This document shows, in pieces, positions 20,226 through 31,175 of a DNA stretch of 64,000 bases (positions within the stretch are counted from its first letter, which is position 1; every line of letters starts with the position of its first letter). The notes under the pieces were generated by a model that was given only the letters and a program-made list of their open reading frames with translations, was not told where the DNA came from and did not search any database. A program made the position numbers and the translations under genes. The DNA lies in NCBI RefSeq assembly GCF_001748145.1, contig NZ_BCQA01000001.1:620001-684000 (forward strand). Reading direction: 5' to 3'. Origin of the DNA: Bosea sp. BIWAKO-01 (GTDB lineage: Bacteria; Pseudomonadota; Alphaproteobacteria; Rhizobiales; Beijerinckiaceae).

Positions 20226-20612
20226 ATGGATGAACTGATCTCCCGCATCGTGGCGGCTTCCGGGCTCGATGAAGGCCTCGCCCGCAAGGCGATCGGCATC
20301 ATCCTCGCTTTCCTGCAGAAGGAAGGCCCCGCCGCAGAAATCGAACAATTGATGTCCGCCCTGCCCGGCGCACAGGAGCTCGCCGATTCCGCCAGTGGCG
20401 GCAAAGGCGGCCTGATGGGCATGGTTGGCGGCCTGATGGGCGGTGGCGGCGGCGTCATGGCGCTCGGCGGGCAGCTGATGGGCGCCGGGCTCTCGATGGG
20501 CCAGATCCAGAGCGTGTCCAAGGAGATGTTCGCGGTCGGCCGCGAAAAGGCCGGCGAAGACGCGATGGGCGCGATCGTCGGAGCGATTCCCGGACTCGGC
20601 CAGTTCGTCTGA
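20226..20612 (+). CDS. Small glycine/methionine-rich protein, DUF2267/DUF2780-like
   Basis: A 128-residue protein of unknown function. An amphipathic N-terminal half (MDELISRIVAASGLDEGLAR, then KAIGIILAFLQ and IEQLMSALPGAQEL) is followed by a Gly/Met-rich middle (about 58-95, GLMGMVGGLMGGGGG) and an amphipathic end (GAIVGAIPGLGQFV). The helix-plus-ALPGA pattern recalls DUF2267 or DUF2780 proteins; I cannot decide between them. No signal peptide. AAGAGGA before the ATG is the ribosome binding site, and a strong terminator follows, so it is monocistronic. Confidence 0.75.
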   Translation: MDELISRIVAASGLDEGLARKAIGIILAFLQKEGPAAEIEQLMSALPGAQELADSASGGKGGLMGMVGGLMGGGGGVMALGGQLMGAGLSMGQIQSVSKEMFAVGREKAGEDAMGAIVGAIPGLGQFV

Positions 20613-20634
20613 TCGCCATTCCGGCTTGAGTAGG

Positions 20635-20662
20635 AACGCCGCCCGGCAACGGGCGGCGTTTT
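20635..20662 (+). terminator. Intrinsic terminator after the small glycine-rich gene
   Basis: Perfect 11-base-pair stem (20635-20645 with 20650-20660), a GCAA tetraloop, and a TTTT run (20659-20662). It lies 23 bases after the stop and separates the small gene from the mutA operon. Confidence 0.92.
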
Positions 20663-20781
20663 CGATTCGGCCGGGGGTTTGCGCACGCGGCGTTGGACGA
20701 AGTAGGGATGGCGGTGCGTCTGCGCACGTGGCATCACGCATTCGCAATTGCAGCATGCCGCAAGCAGGGAGACCGGCGCGC

Positions 20782-22776
20782 ATGAACTCGGCCTCGACAT
20801 CCGATCTGCCCTTCATGGAGGCCTTTCCGCTGCCCGATCAGGCGCAGTGGCGCGCAGCCGTCGACAAGGTTCTGAAGGGAGCCGATTTCGAGAAGCGTCT
20901 CGTCGGACGGACCGCCGACGGCATCCGGATCGAGCCGCTCTATGCTGCGGCCAGCCCGCAGGCACGGCCGGCGCGCTCGCAAGCCGGGCGCTGGCAGGTC
21001 AGCACGCGGATCGACCATCCGTCCCCCGCAGAGGCCCGCGATCTGGCGCTCGCAGATCTCGAAGGCGGCGCAGACTCGCTCGTTCTCAGCTTTGCAGGCG
21101 CCCGCGCGGCCCGCGGCTATGGGCTGGTCGCCGATGATGTCGCCACGCTGGATGCCGCGCTCGACGGCGTAATGCTCGACCTGATCAGCCTGAGGATCGA
21201 CCCCGCAGCGGGCGGACGCATCAATGCGCTCCTGCTTGCCGCGCTTGTCGAACGTCGCGGAATAGACCCCGCGACGACGACCATCGATTTCGGGCTCGAC
21301 CCGATCGGCATCCTCGCCAGCCAGGGCGTATTCGCGGCCTCATGGCCCGAAATCGGCCGCCGCCTTGTCGAGACCATCGAGGCCCTGAAGGCGCGCGGAT
21401 TCGCGGGCCCCTTCATTACGGCCGATGCACGCCCCTATCAGGAGGCCGGCGCGACCGAGGCGCAGGAACTCGGCGCGCTCATGGCGACCGCGATCGCCTA
21501 TCTGCGTTCGCTGGAAGCCGGCGGCATGTCGCTCGATCAGGCCCGCGACGCCATATCCTTCGTTCTCGTCGCCGATACCGACGAGTTCATGACCATCGCG
21601 AAGTTCCGCGCTGCTCGGCTGCTCTGGCAGCGCGTGCAGCAGGCCTGCGGGCTTGATCTCAAGCCGATGGCGCTGAACGCCGAGACGGCATGGCGCTCGC
21701 TGACCCGGCGCGACCCCTGGGTCAATCTGCTGCGTGCGACGGTCGCGACCTTCTCGGCCGGCATCGGCGGGGCGGGCTCTCTCACTGTCCTGCCATTCAC
21801 CGCCGCGCTCGGTCTGCCCGATGCCTTTGCCCGCCGCGTCGCCCGCAACACCCAGCTCGTCCTGCTGGAGGAGGCCAATCTCTGGCGCGTCGCCGACCCT
21901 GCCGGAGGGGCGGGCGGTTTCGAGGCTCTGACCCATGCGCTATGCGAGCAGGCCTGGACCAAAATGCAGGATCTGGAGCGCGAAGCCAGTGACGGCCGGC
22001 CCGGCATCGTCGCGGCACTCGCCAACGGCCATGTCCAGCAGGGCCTTTCCCGCCAGCGCGATATCCGCGCCAAAGCCATCGCGACCCGCCGCGAGCCGAT
22101 CACGGGAACCAGCGAGTTCCCGAATCTCGCGGAGGCTCCGGTCAAAGTGCTCGACATCGCGCCGGTGAAGCGGACACGCGCCCCACAATCCACGACCAGG
22201 GCGGCCGATCAGGACCAGGCGGCGTTGATCAGCCGGCTTGCGATGGGGGCGACGCGCGCGGATGCGGCGACGGCTCCCGAACAGGATGGGCTGAAGGTCG
22301 AGGCCCTGCCCTCAATGCGGCTTGCCGAGGCATTCGAGGCCCTGCGCGACAAGGCGGACGTGCTGACGCAAGAGCGCGGCAAGCGCCCGGCCGTCTTCCT
22401 CGCGACGCTGGGGCCTGTCGCCGATTTCACGGCGCGCGCCGGCTTCGCGCGGAACCTGTTCGAGGCCGGAGGCCTCTCGGCTCCCGGCCATGACGGCTTC
22501 CCCGGCAATGGCGGGACGGACATTCCGGCACTGATCGCGGCCTATCAGGCCTCGGGCGCGCGCCTCGCCTGCCTCTGCGGCTCGGATGCCGGCTATGCGG
22601 CCGAGGCTGTTGCCGCCTCTGAGGCGCTGCGCGCCCAGGGCGCGACGGTCTGGCTCGCCGGCAAGCCCGGTGAAATGGAACACGCGTTGAACCAGGCCGG
22701 TGTGGCCTCGTTCGTTTTTGCGGGAGCCGATGTCATCGCCGCGCTTGAACAGGCGCAGGCGATCGCGGCTGCCTGA
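20782..22776 (+). CDS. mutA: Methylmalonyl-CoA mutase small subunit
   Basis: Non-catalytic subunit of the heterodimeric, B12-dependent mutase that interconverts (R)-methylmalonyl-CoA and succinyl-CoA. The 664-residue product keeps the TIM-barrel fold of the family (from WRAAVDKVLKGADFEKRLV onward) but its C-terminal flavodoxin-like domain lacks the cobalamin-binding DxHxxG motif present in the large subunit, as expected of the small subunit. Start chosen at ATG 20782 because GGGAGA lies nine bases before it; the frame is open further upstream into the terminator region. First gene of mutA-thiD-mutB. Confidence 0.9.
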   Translation: MNSASTSDLPFMEAFPLPDQAQWRAAVDKVLKGADFEKRLVGRTADGIRIEPLYAAASPQARPARSQAGRWQVSTRIDHPSPAEARDLALADLEGGADSLVLSFAGARAARGYGLVADDVATLDAALDGVMLDLISLRIDPAAGGRINALLLAALVERRGIDPATTTIDFGLDPIGILASQGVFAASWPEIGRRLVETIEALKARGFAGPFITADARPYQEAGATEAQELGALMATAIAYLRSLEAGGMSLDQARDAISFVLVADTDEFMTIAKFRAARLLWQRVQQACGLDLKPMALNAETAWRSLTRRDPWVNLLRATVATFSAGIGGAGSLTVLPFTAALGLPDAFARRVARNTQLVLLEEANLWRVADPAGGAGGFEALTHALCEQAWTKMQDLEREASDGRPGIVAALANGHVQQGLSRQRDIRAKAIATRREPITGTSEFPNLAEAPVKVLDIAPVKRTRAPQSTTRAADQDQAALISRLAMGATRADAATAPEQDGLKVEALPSMRLAEAFEALRDKADVLTQERGKRPAVFLATLGPVADFTARAGFARNLFEAGGLSAPGHDGFPGNGGTDIPALIAAYQASGARLACLCGSDAGYAAEAVAASEALRAQGATVWLAGKPGEMEHALNQAGVASFVFAGADVIAALEQAQAIAAA

Positions 22777-22792
22777 TACGGAGAGCAGTGCC

Positions 22793-23613
22793 TTGACGCC
22801 CATCGCCCTCACCATTGCCGGCTCCGATTCCAGCGGCGGCGCCGGAATTCAGGCCGATCTCAAGACTTTTGCGGCGCATCAGGTCTATGGCGCCAGCGTC
22901 ATCGTCGCGCTGACCGCGCAGAACACCACGGGCGTCACCGCGATCCACGCCGTACCGGCCGGTTTCGTCGCCCAGCAGATCGACTCCGTCTTTTCCGATC
23001 TCGACGTCGCAGCGGTGAAGATCGGCATGCTCGCCACAGCCGAACTGATCGAGACGGTTGCCGCGGGCCTGGTGCGGCACAAGGCCCGCAACATCGTGCT
23101 CGACCCCGTCATGGTCGCGGCTTCGGGGGCTCGCCTCCTCGAGGACAAGGCCGTCGACGCGATCCGGCGCCTGCTTTTCCCGCTCGCGACGCTGGTCACG
23201 CCCAACCTGCCGGAAGCAGCGGCGCTGCTTGGCTCCGCTATGGCGACAAGCGATGCGGCGATCGAAGAACAGGCCGAGAGACTGATCGGCTTCGGCGCCG
23301 CAAACGTGCTGTTGAAGGGCGGGCATGGCAGCGGCGAGACCAGCACGGATCTGCTGCTCCTGGCCGGAGGCCAGCGCCAGCGGTTCAGCGCGCCCCGCCA
23401 TGATACGCGCAATACCCACGGCACAGGCTGCACGCTATCCTCGGCGATCGCGTCAGGCCTCGCCAAAGGATTGGCGCTGCCTGAAGCGGTCGGCCAGGCA
23501 AAGACCTATATCTCGGCAGCCATCGCTGCCGCCGACCAGGTTCCGGTTGGCCATGGCCATGGACCGGTGCATCATTTCCACCATTGGTGGGACAGGACCG
23601 ACGGGAGAAAGCC

Positions 23614-23617
<4 letters not shown>
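22793..23617 (+). CDS. thiD: Hydroxymethylpyrimidine/phosphomethylpyrimidine kinase
   Basis: Phosphorylates HMP and HMP-phosphate in the pyrimidine branch of thiamine synthesis and salvage. The 274-residue ribokinase-fold protein starts with the hallmark [19 protein letters not shown], and contains [28 protein letters not shown] and the C-terminal anion-hole/catalytic motif [13 protein letters not shown]. The likely start is TTG at 22793 with GGAGAG seven bases before it; no in-frame ATG exists near. Its stop overlaps the mutB ATG by 4 bases. Being placed between mutA and mutB is unusual: no thiamine gene is adjacent. A PdxK-like activity on pyridoxal is a possible alternative. Confidence 0.9.
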
Positions 23618-25782
<2,165 letters not shown>

Positions 25783-25787
25783 CCGAC

Positions 25788-25812
25788 GGGCGCGGCTGGA
25801 AGAGCCGCGCCC
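25788..25812. terminator. GC-rich hairpin between convergent genes, possible bidirectional terminator
   Basis: Perfect 10-base-pair stem (25788-25797 with 25803-25812) with a 5-base GGAAG loop, placed just after the mutB stop and before the end of the convergent small gene. No T-run follows on either strand, so a role as a simple intrinsic terminator is uncertain. Confidence 0.5.
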
Positions 25813-25844
25813 GCGCCATGATCACCAACTGTCGCTACACGAGA

Positions 25845-26114
25845 TCAACGCCAGCCGTAGCCGTAGCTCTCGTAGTGACGAGGGCGGGCATAGCGCCGGT
25901 CGTCCTCGCCGAAGCGGCGCCACTGACGCTGTCCCCAATAGCCGTGGAACGCGGGCGGTGCCGGGCGCCAGCCATAGGCCGGGCGCTCCTGATAGCGATC
26001 CCAGCGGCCGTCAAAGGCTGCGGCGGAGCCCGTCCCCGCCAGGCTTGCCGCGCCCAGGGTCGCAGCGCCGATGATGAAGGTCGCGAGGCCGGCTGAGGCG
26101 AGTTTGCGGAACAT
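25845..26114 (-). CDS. Small exported Trp/Tyr/Arg-rich protein
   Basis: An 89-residue protein starting at ATG 26114 (AGGATCAGGA upstream). Residues 1-33 form a signal peptide (FRKLASAGLATFIIGAATLG, cleavage near GSAAA-FDG). The mature part of about 55 residues is rich in Arg, Tyr, Trp and Gly (RWDRYQERPAYGWRP, HGYWGQRQWRRFG, YGYGWR) with no cysteine. Such small exported aromatic/basic proteins are common in Rhizobiales and have no assigned role. It lies 100 bases after potI on the same strand, convergent with mutB. Confidence 0.7.
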   Translation of the reverse strand: MFRKLASAGLATFIIGAATLGAASLAGTGSAAAFDGRWDRYQERPAYGWRPAPPAFHGYWGQRQWRRFGEDDRRYARPRHYESYGYGWR

Positions 26115-26180
26115 GGTCCTGATCCTGTGTGGCGGCCCGGGCGATCCCCTTGCCTGACACCGACATTCGCAGGTTCCGGC

Positions 26181-26217
26181 TGAACGGCCCTTGAGGGGGC
26201 CATTCACCAGCCGTTCA
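26181..26217 (-). terminator. Nested inverted repeat at the end of the pot operon
   Basis: Eight-base arms TGAACGGC (26181-26188) and GCCGTTCA (26210-26217) are perfect complements, with a smaller GGCCC/GGGCC stem inside. The distal arm overlaps the potI stop. It may end or stabilise the potFGHI mRNA; there is no T-run. Confidence 0.3.
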
Positions 26218-27003
26218 AGTGCTGGCCAGCTGATCGCGCTTCAGGAGCAGCGAGGCCGCGATGACGACGAGCGCGACGGCGCCGATCATGATCGTGCAGG
26301 CCGCATTGATCTCAGGAGAGACGCCCAGCCTGACTGCCGAATAGAGCCGCATCGGCAGGGTCGTCGCGCCCGGCCCGGTCGTGAAGCTCGCAATCACGAG
26401 ATCGTCGAGCGAGAGCGTGAAGGCGAGCATCCAGGCGGCAGCAACCGCCGGCCAGATCAGCGGCAGCGTCACGGTCCAGAAGGTGACGACAGGAGTGGCG
26501 CCGAGATCGCGCGCCGCTTCCTCCAGCGAACGATCGAAGCCGGCGAGCCGCGACTGCACGACAATGCAGGCGAAGCCGAGGCTGAAGGTGGCGTGGGCGA
26601 TCGTGACGGTCCAGAAGCCGCGCTCCACCTGCGCCGAAACGAAGAGCAGCAACAGCGACAAGCCGGTGATCACCTCCGGCATCACCAGCGGCGCCAGCAC
26701 CATGCCGGAGAACAGGGTGCGCCCGCGAAAGGCGCCATAGCGTGCGAGCGCCAGCGCGGCCAAGGTCCCGAGCGCGGTAGCGACTGTCGCCGAGACGAAG
26801 GCGAGACGGATGCTGAGCCAGGCTGCGGTGAGCAAGGGCTCGTTCCCCATCAGCGCGCCATACCAATGCGTCGAGAACCCGCCCCAGACCGTCACGAGCC
26901 GCGAGGCGTTGAAGGAGTAGGCGATGAGCGCGAGGATCGGCAGGTAGAGAAAGGCGAAGCCCGCCACCAGCGCCATGATCAAGCCGGGACCGAGCCGCTT
27001 CAT
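26215..27003 (-). CDS. potI: Putrescine ABC transporter permease PotI
   Basis: Inner-membrane permease of 262 residues with six predicted membrane segments, beginning KRLGPGLIMALVAGFAFLYL. The EAA-type loop for docking the ATPase reads LEEAARDLGATPVVTFWTVTLP (about 160-181). TFSLDD-like ending (FTLSLDDLVIASFTTGPG) is typical of PotC/PotI. Start at ATG 27003, which overlaps the potH stop by 4 bases; the open frame beyond this is inside potH and is not coding. Last gene of potF-potG-potH-potI. Confidence 0.92.
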   Translation of the reverse strand: MKRLGPGLIMALVAGFAFLYLPILALIAYSFNASRLVTVWGGFSTHWYGALMGNEPLLTAAWLSIRLAFVSATVATALGTLAALALARYGAFRGRTLFSGMVLAPLVMPEVITGLSLLLLFVSAQVERGFWTVTIAHATFSLGFACIVVQSRLAGFDRSLEEAARDLGATPVVTFWTVTLPLIWPAVAAAWMLAFTLSLDDLVIASFTTGPGATTLPMRLYSAVRLGVSPEINAACTIMIGAVALVVIAASLLLKRDQLAST

Positions 27004-27905
27004 GCCGCCCCTCCCCGCGTCAGACGCGCCCGCTGCAGCAAGGCGAGCGGCGCGACCAGCACGAACAGCAGGACGACCGCGACGGCGGAGGCAAGCGGCC
27101 AGTCCCGGTTCGAGAAGAATTCGCTCCAGAGCACCTTGCCGATCATCACGGTATCGGGGCCGCCGAGCAGATCGGGAATGACGAACTCGCCGACCGCCGG
27201 AATGAAGACAAGCGCCGAGCCCGCCAGGATGCCGGGGATGGACAGGGGCAGCGTCACCGTCGCGAAAGCGGTCAATGCCGGGGCGCCGAGATCGGCGGCA
27301 GCCTCCAGCAGCGAGCGATCGAGCTTTTGCAGCGTCGCAAAGAGCGGCAGCACCATGAAGGGCAGATAGGAATAGACCATGCCGATCAGCACAGCGGCTT
27401 CCGTGTTGAGCAGCCGCAGCGGCTCGCTCGTCAGCCCCATGCCCGTCAGGACCATGTCGAGCAGCCCGTCGGGCCGCAGGATTCCGATCCAGGCGTAGAC
27501 GCGGATCAGGAAGGAGGTCCAGAACGGCAGGATGACAAGCACCAGCAGGATGCCCTGCCAGCGCCTCGGCGCACTCGCCATCGCATAGGCCAGGGGATAG
27601 CCGATCGCGAGCGCGATCAGCGTCGTCAGCGCGGCGATACGCAGGGAGTAGAGATAGCTCTGCCAGTAGAGCGCGTCGTCGCCCAGGAGCCTGAAATTCT
27701 CGAGGTCCAGCGCGGCAAGGAACTCGCCGAGCTGGGAGAAGCCCTGGAAATGCGGCGCATAGGGCGGCAGATCGGTCGCGGCGTCCGAAAACGCCATGCG
27801 CAAGACGATCGCAAAGGGCGCCAGGAAGAACAGCAGCAGCCAGAGATAGGGCACGGCCACAACCAGGCGGCCGAGCCGGCGCGCAGAAGCACTCCCCGTC
27901 CTCAT
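27000..27905 (-). CDS. potH: Putrescine ABC transporter permease PotH
   Basis: Inner-membrane permease of 301 residues: N-terminal basic stretch, first membrane segment PYLWLLLFFLAPFAIVLRMA, a periplasmic loop rich in Leu/Asp, five more segments, and the EAA loop LLEAAADLGAPALTAFATVTLP (about 201-222). GEFVIPDLLGGPDTVMIGKV is a strong PotB/PotH signature. Both ends overlap neighbours by ATGA, so potG, potH and potI are translated as a coupled set. Confidence 0.93.
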   Translation of the reverse strand: MRTGSASARRLGRLVVAVPYLWLLLFFLAPFAIVLRMAFSDAATDLPPYAPHFQGFSQLGEFLAALDLENFRLLGDDALYWQSYLYSLRIAALTTLIALAIGYPLAYAMASAPRRWQGILLVLVILPFWTSFLIRVYAWIGILRPDGLLDMVLTGMGLTSEPLRLLNTEAAVLIGMVYSYLPFMVLPLFATLQKLDRSLLEAAADLGAPALTAFATVTLPLSIPGILAGSALVFIPAVGEFVIPDLLGGPDTVMIGKVLWSEFFSNRDWPLASAVAVVLLFVLVAPLALLQRARLTRGGAA

Positions 27906-29098
27906 GGCGGCAGGACCAGCCCGGCCTCGACATCCCAGGAGAGCCAGACCCTGTCCTCCCAGGCGAAGGGACGCTCGATCCGGCGGGTGCGGTTGGCAAG
28001 CGCAACCTTGAGCAATTGCCCGTCATCGCCGCCGACCATGACTTGCACCATGGTGAAATCGCCGAGATAGCCGATATCCCAGATCTCGCCGGCGACCTTG
28101 TTGACCGCCTGCGCCGGTTCGTCATGGCTGAGCGTGATCTTTTCGGGCCTGAGGCCAACGAAGATCGTCTCTCCCGCGACAAGCGAGGCCGTCTCCTCGT
28201 CGAGTTCAACCGCGCCGGCCATCGCCGTCTCGACTCCTACGATCTCGCCGGCGACGGATGTCACACGGCCTTCGAGGATGTTGATGTCCCCAACGAATTC
28301 CGCGACGTAGCGGCTGGTCGGCGCCTCGTAGATCTCATCGGGCGGGCCGATCTGGATGAGCCGGCCATGGTTCATCACCGCCATGCGGTCGGCCATGGTC
28401 ATCGCCTCGTCCTGGTCGTGGGTGACGACCATGAAGGTGAGGCCGAGTTCGCTCTGCAGATCCATCAGCTCGAACTGCGTCGACTCGCGCAGCTTGCGAT
28501 CGAGCGCCGCCATCGGCTCGTCGAGCAGCAGGAGCTTCGGACGTTTGGCGAGCGAGCGTGCCAATGCGACGCGCTGGCGCTGGCCGCCGGAGAGCTGGTC
28601 CGGGCGACGTTTCTCGAGCCCGTCGAGCTTGACCAGAGCCAGCATCTCGGCGACGCGCCGCGTGATCTCCTCGCGCGGCAGCCCTTCCCGTCTCAGGCCA
28701 TAGGCGATGTTGTCACCGACGCTGAGATGCGGAAACAGCGCGTAGGACTGGAACATCATGTTGATCGGCCGGCGATGCGGCGGCACGGCGGTGATGTCGA
28801 CGCCATCGAGCAGAATCTCGCCGGCATCCGGCTGCTCGAACCCCGCCAGCATCCGCATCAGCGTGGTCTTGCCGCAGCCCGACGCGCCGAGCAGCGCGAA
28901 GAATTCGCGCGGGTAGAGCGCGAGCGACAGGTTGTCGACCGCCGTCACCGTGTCGAAGCGCTTGGTGACATTGCGGAAGACCACCAGCGGCTCCGCCGCG
29001 GGGTCATTCCATGGCTGGAAGGCCCGGCGAACGCTGCCGGGCGAAGCCTTGCGCTTCGCCCGGAGCGGAGCCGCAGCCCCGGCATCGCGCGCGTTCAT
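27902..29098 (-). CDS. potG: Putrescine ABC transporter ATP-binding protein PotG
   Basis: Cytoplasmic ATPase of the polyamine importer, 398 residues. An N-terminal extension of about 38 residues precedes the nucleotide-binding domain: Walker A GASGCGKTTL, Q-loop QSYALFPHLSV, signature [16 protein letters not shown], Walker B LLLLDEPMAALD and switch VVTHDQDEA. The C-terminal TOBE domain (about 290-398, GLRPEKITLS) marks it as a polyamine/Fe-type ATPase. The start at ATG 29098 overlaps the potF stop by 4 bases; the longer open frame runs antisense-free through potF in another frame and is not coding. Confidence 0.93.
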   Translation of the reverse strand: MNARDAGAAAPLRAKRKASPGSVRRAFQPWNDPAAEPLVVFRNVTKRFDTVTAVDNLSLALYPREFFALLGASGCGKTTLMRMLAGFEQPDAGEILLDGVDITAVPPHRRPINMMFQSYALFPHLSVGDNIAYGLRREGLPREEITRRVAEMLALVKLDGLEKRRPDQLSGGQRQRVALARSLAKRPKLLLLDEPMAALDRKLRESTQFELMDLQSELGLTFMVVTHDQDEAMTMADRMAVMNHGRLIQIGPPDEIYEAPTSRYVAEFVGDINILEGRVTSVAGEIVGVETAMAGAVELDEETASLVAGETIFVGLRPEKITLSHDEPAQAVNKVAGEIWDIGYLGDFTMVQVMVGGDDGQLLKVALANRTRRIERPFAWEDRVWLSWDVEAGLVLPP

Positions 29099-30210
29099 TT
29101 GCCGGTCTTGATGCGGGTCCAGAGCCGGTTGACCACCCTCTGGCTCTTCTGATCGTAGGGAGTGATCGTGTAGAGCCGGCTCATCACGGCTTCCGAGGGA
29201 TAGATGCCGGGATTGTCGCGCACCGCCGCCGAAAGCAGCGGCTTCGAGGCGATATTGCCATTGGCATACTGGATGAAGTCGGAGTTCTTCGCCGCCATCT
29301 CGGGCCGGTTCACGAAATCGATGAACTTCAGCGCGGCATCCGGATTGGCGGCATCCTTCGGAATGACGAAGGAATCGAACCACATCAGCGCGCCTTCCTT
29401 CGGGATGGAATACGCGATCTCGACCTTGTTCTTGGCCTCTTCCGCCCGCTTCTTCGCCTGCAGGATGTCGCCGGAATAGCCGACGGCGAGGCAGATATCG
29501 CCATTGGCGAGAGCGTTGATGTATTCCGAGGAATGGAATTTCTGGATGTGCGGGCGGATCTTGCGCAGCAATTCGCCGGCCTTGTTCAGATCCGCCTCGT
29601 TCTTTGAATCCGGGTTCAGGCCGAGATAGCGCAGCGCCGCCGGGAACATCTCCTCGACCGCATCGAGGACGTGCACGCCGCAATTCGAGAGCTTCTTGAG
29701 CTGGTCGGGTTCGAACAGGATGCGCCAGGAATCGATCACCGCATCGGGGCCGAGCCGCTCCTTGATCTTGGCGACGTTGTAGCCGATGCCGGTCGTGCCC
29801 CACATGTAGTTCACGGCAAACTTGTTGCCGGGATCATATTTCGAGAGCCGTTGCTGGATCTCGGGCCAGGCGTTCTTCAGGTTCGGAACCTTGGCGGTAT
29901 CGATCGGCATGTAGAGATTGAGCGGGATATGGCGCGGCAGGAACGAGGCCGTGACCACGATCAGGTCATAGCCTGTCTTGCCTGCGAGCAACTTGGTCTC
30001 GACCGTCTCCATCTGGTCGAAGGTGTCGTAGACGACGGTGATGCCGGTTTCCTTCTTGAAGGCATCGAGCACCTCCGGATCGACATAGTCCGACCAGTTG
30101 AAAATGCGCAGCTGCTTGTCCTGCGCGCTAGCGGCCGTGCCCGAAACCAGCGCCCATCCAAGCGCCATGGCTGTCGCAAGGCCCTTCAGCCCCCGTACCG
30201 ATGAACCCAA
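29095..30210 (-). CDS. potF: Putrescine-binding periplasmic protein PotF
   Basis: Periplasmic ligand-binding protein of the potFGHI importer. With the proposed TTG start at 30210 the product has 371 residues: signal peptide to ATAMALGWALVSGTAASA-QD, then LRIFNWSDYVDPEVLDAF with the polyamine-contacting Trp/Asp motif, and later YNVAKIKERLG and AVGYSGDILQA as in PotD/PotF. AAGGAGG lies about seven bases before this TTG. An in-frame GTG at 30240 is an alternative start, but it would place the strong ribosome binding site inside the gene. First gene of the operon; the promoter lies in the 142-base gap shared with the divergent DUF3750 gene. Confidence 0.9.
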   Translation of the reverse strand: MGSSVRGLKGLATAMALGWALVSGTAASAQDKQLRIFNWSDYVDPEVLDAFKKETGITVVYDTFDQMETVETKLLAGKTGYDLIVVTASFLPRHIPLNLYMPIDTAKVPNLKNAWPEIQQRLSKYDPGNKFAVNYMWGTTGIGYNVAKIKERLGPDAVIDSWRILFEPDQLKKLSNCGVHVLDAVEEMFPAALRYLGLNPDSKNEADLNKAGELLRKIRPHIQKFHSSEYINALANGDICLAVGYSGDILQAKKRAEEAKNKVEIAYSIPKEGALMWFDSFVIPKDAANPDAALKFIDFVNRPEMAAKNSDFIQYANGNIASKPLLSAAVRDNPGIYPSEAVMSRLYTITPYDQKSQRVVNRLWTRIKTGK

Positions 30211-30352
30211 TCTGCCCCTCCTTAGCGGGTGAATCTCCACCCGGCGCGCGGCACGCTATCAGCTTGCCGCCAAGCCTCAACCACCTTTTCGTGAAGTCAT
30301 GTCGCAGTGTCTTTTCTTGCGATGCCGCAATCGGGCTCACTATCGTCTCGCG

Positions 30353-31090
30353 ATGCATCATCTGCGCCGCGTCCTGACTCTCTTTGTCGTCCTTTTCCTG
30401 CTGCCCGTCGCGACGCACGCGGCCTGGTGGCAGCTGCAGCCGCTCGCCGCCGACTGGCGCCGGGCGGACTGGTCCAGCGCCAGGCTCCTGCCGGCCGCAG
30501 CGACCGTGCCGGAGGCGACGATCCATGTCTTCGCTGCCCGCGTCGGACGCTGGCGCGGGATCTTCGCGCATCATTCCTGGGTGGTGGTCAAGGAGGCGGG
30601 CGCGAGTGCCTATACGCGCTTCGATGTCGTCGGCTGGGGCAATCCGGTACGCATCAACCATCGCGAGGCTGACGGTCGCTGGTTCGGCAACGTGCCGGAG
30701 CTGGTGACGGAGGTGAAAGGCGACGCCGCCGAGGCGCTGATTCCGCGCATTCGCGCTGCCGTGCAGAGCTATGCCTACAGCACGTCAGGCAGCTACTCCG
30801 CCTGGCCGGGCCCCAATTCGAACAGTTTCGTGCAGCACGTGCTCGCCGAGATTCCTGAACTCGCCCATGCGCTGCCGCCGACCGCGATCGGGAAGGATTG
30901 GCGCGATGACGGCCTGTTTCTCGGCATGGCGCCGAGCCACACCGGCGTCCAGATCTCGCTCTTCGGGGTCGCCGGCATCACGCTGGCCTGGGTCGAAGGC
31001 GTCGAGGTCAACCTGCTCGGGCTCGTCACCGGCTTCGACATCCGCCAGCCGGCGCTGAAGCTGCCGGGCTGGGGAAGAGTGGGCGTATAG
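30353..31090 (+). CDS. DUF3750 domain-containing exported/membrane protein
   Basis: Conserved protein of unknown function, 245 residues. N-terminal hydrophobic segment (RRVLTLFVVLFLLPVATHA) is a signal peptide or anchor, followed by the family region: ATIHVFAARVGRWRGIFAHHSW, YTRFDVVGWGNPVRINHR, and PGPNSNSFVQHVLAEIPEL. The conserved His-His, Asn and Asp/Trp residues suggest a hydrolase-like active site, but that is speculation. ATG 30353 chosen since it starts directly at the signal sequence. Divergent from potF; a palindromic repeat follows the gene. Confidence 0.8.
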   Translation: MHHLRRVLTLFVVLFLLPVATHAAWWQLQPLAADWRRADWSSARLLPAAATVPEATIHVFAARVGRWRGIFAHHSWVVVKEAGASAYTRFDVVGWGNPVRINHREADGRWFGNVPELVTEVKGDAAEALIPRIRAAVQSYAYSTSGSYSAWPGPNSNSFVQHVLAEIPELAHALPPTAIGKDWRDDGLFLGMAPSHTGVQISLFGVAGITLAWVEGVEVNLLGLVTGFDIRQPALKLPGWGRVGV

Positions 31091-31099
31091 GCGCATCCC

Positions 31100-31175
31100 G
31101 CCCCACATCAGGCCCGGCGCACACGCGATCGGCAAGCAGGGATGGCCGGCTCAAGACCGGCCATGACGTGCCCGC
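31100..31175. repeat. Rhizobiales-type intergenic palindromic repeat (MAGLxPAI family)
   Basis: Between two convergent genes. Perfect 8-base arms ATGGCCGG (31142-31149) and CCGGCCAT (31157-31164) with a 7-base spacer. Read on the minus strand the element encodes MAGLEPAIPACRSR, the pattern that produces many false MAGLDPAIH-type protein predictions in Bradyrhizobium and relatives. It may act as a bidirectional terminator or mRNA-end stabiliser; here it sits 60 bases after the DUF3750 stop. Confidence 0.75.

Noticed and set aside
20613..20781. Cobalamin or TPP riboswitch upstream of mutA-thiD-mutB
   Set aside because: No B12-box or thi-box like sequence; the gap is mostly taken by the terminator at 20635.
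29099..29803. Upstream extension of the potG frame
   Set aside because: Covers potF in a different frame; the ATG at 29098 is coupled to the potF stop.
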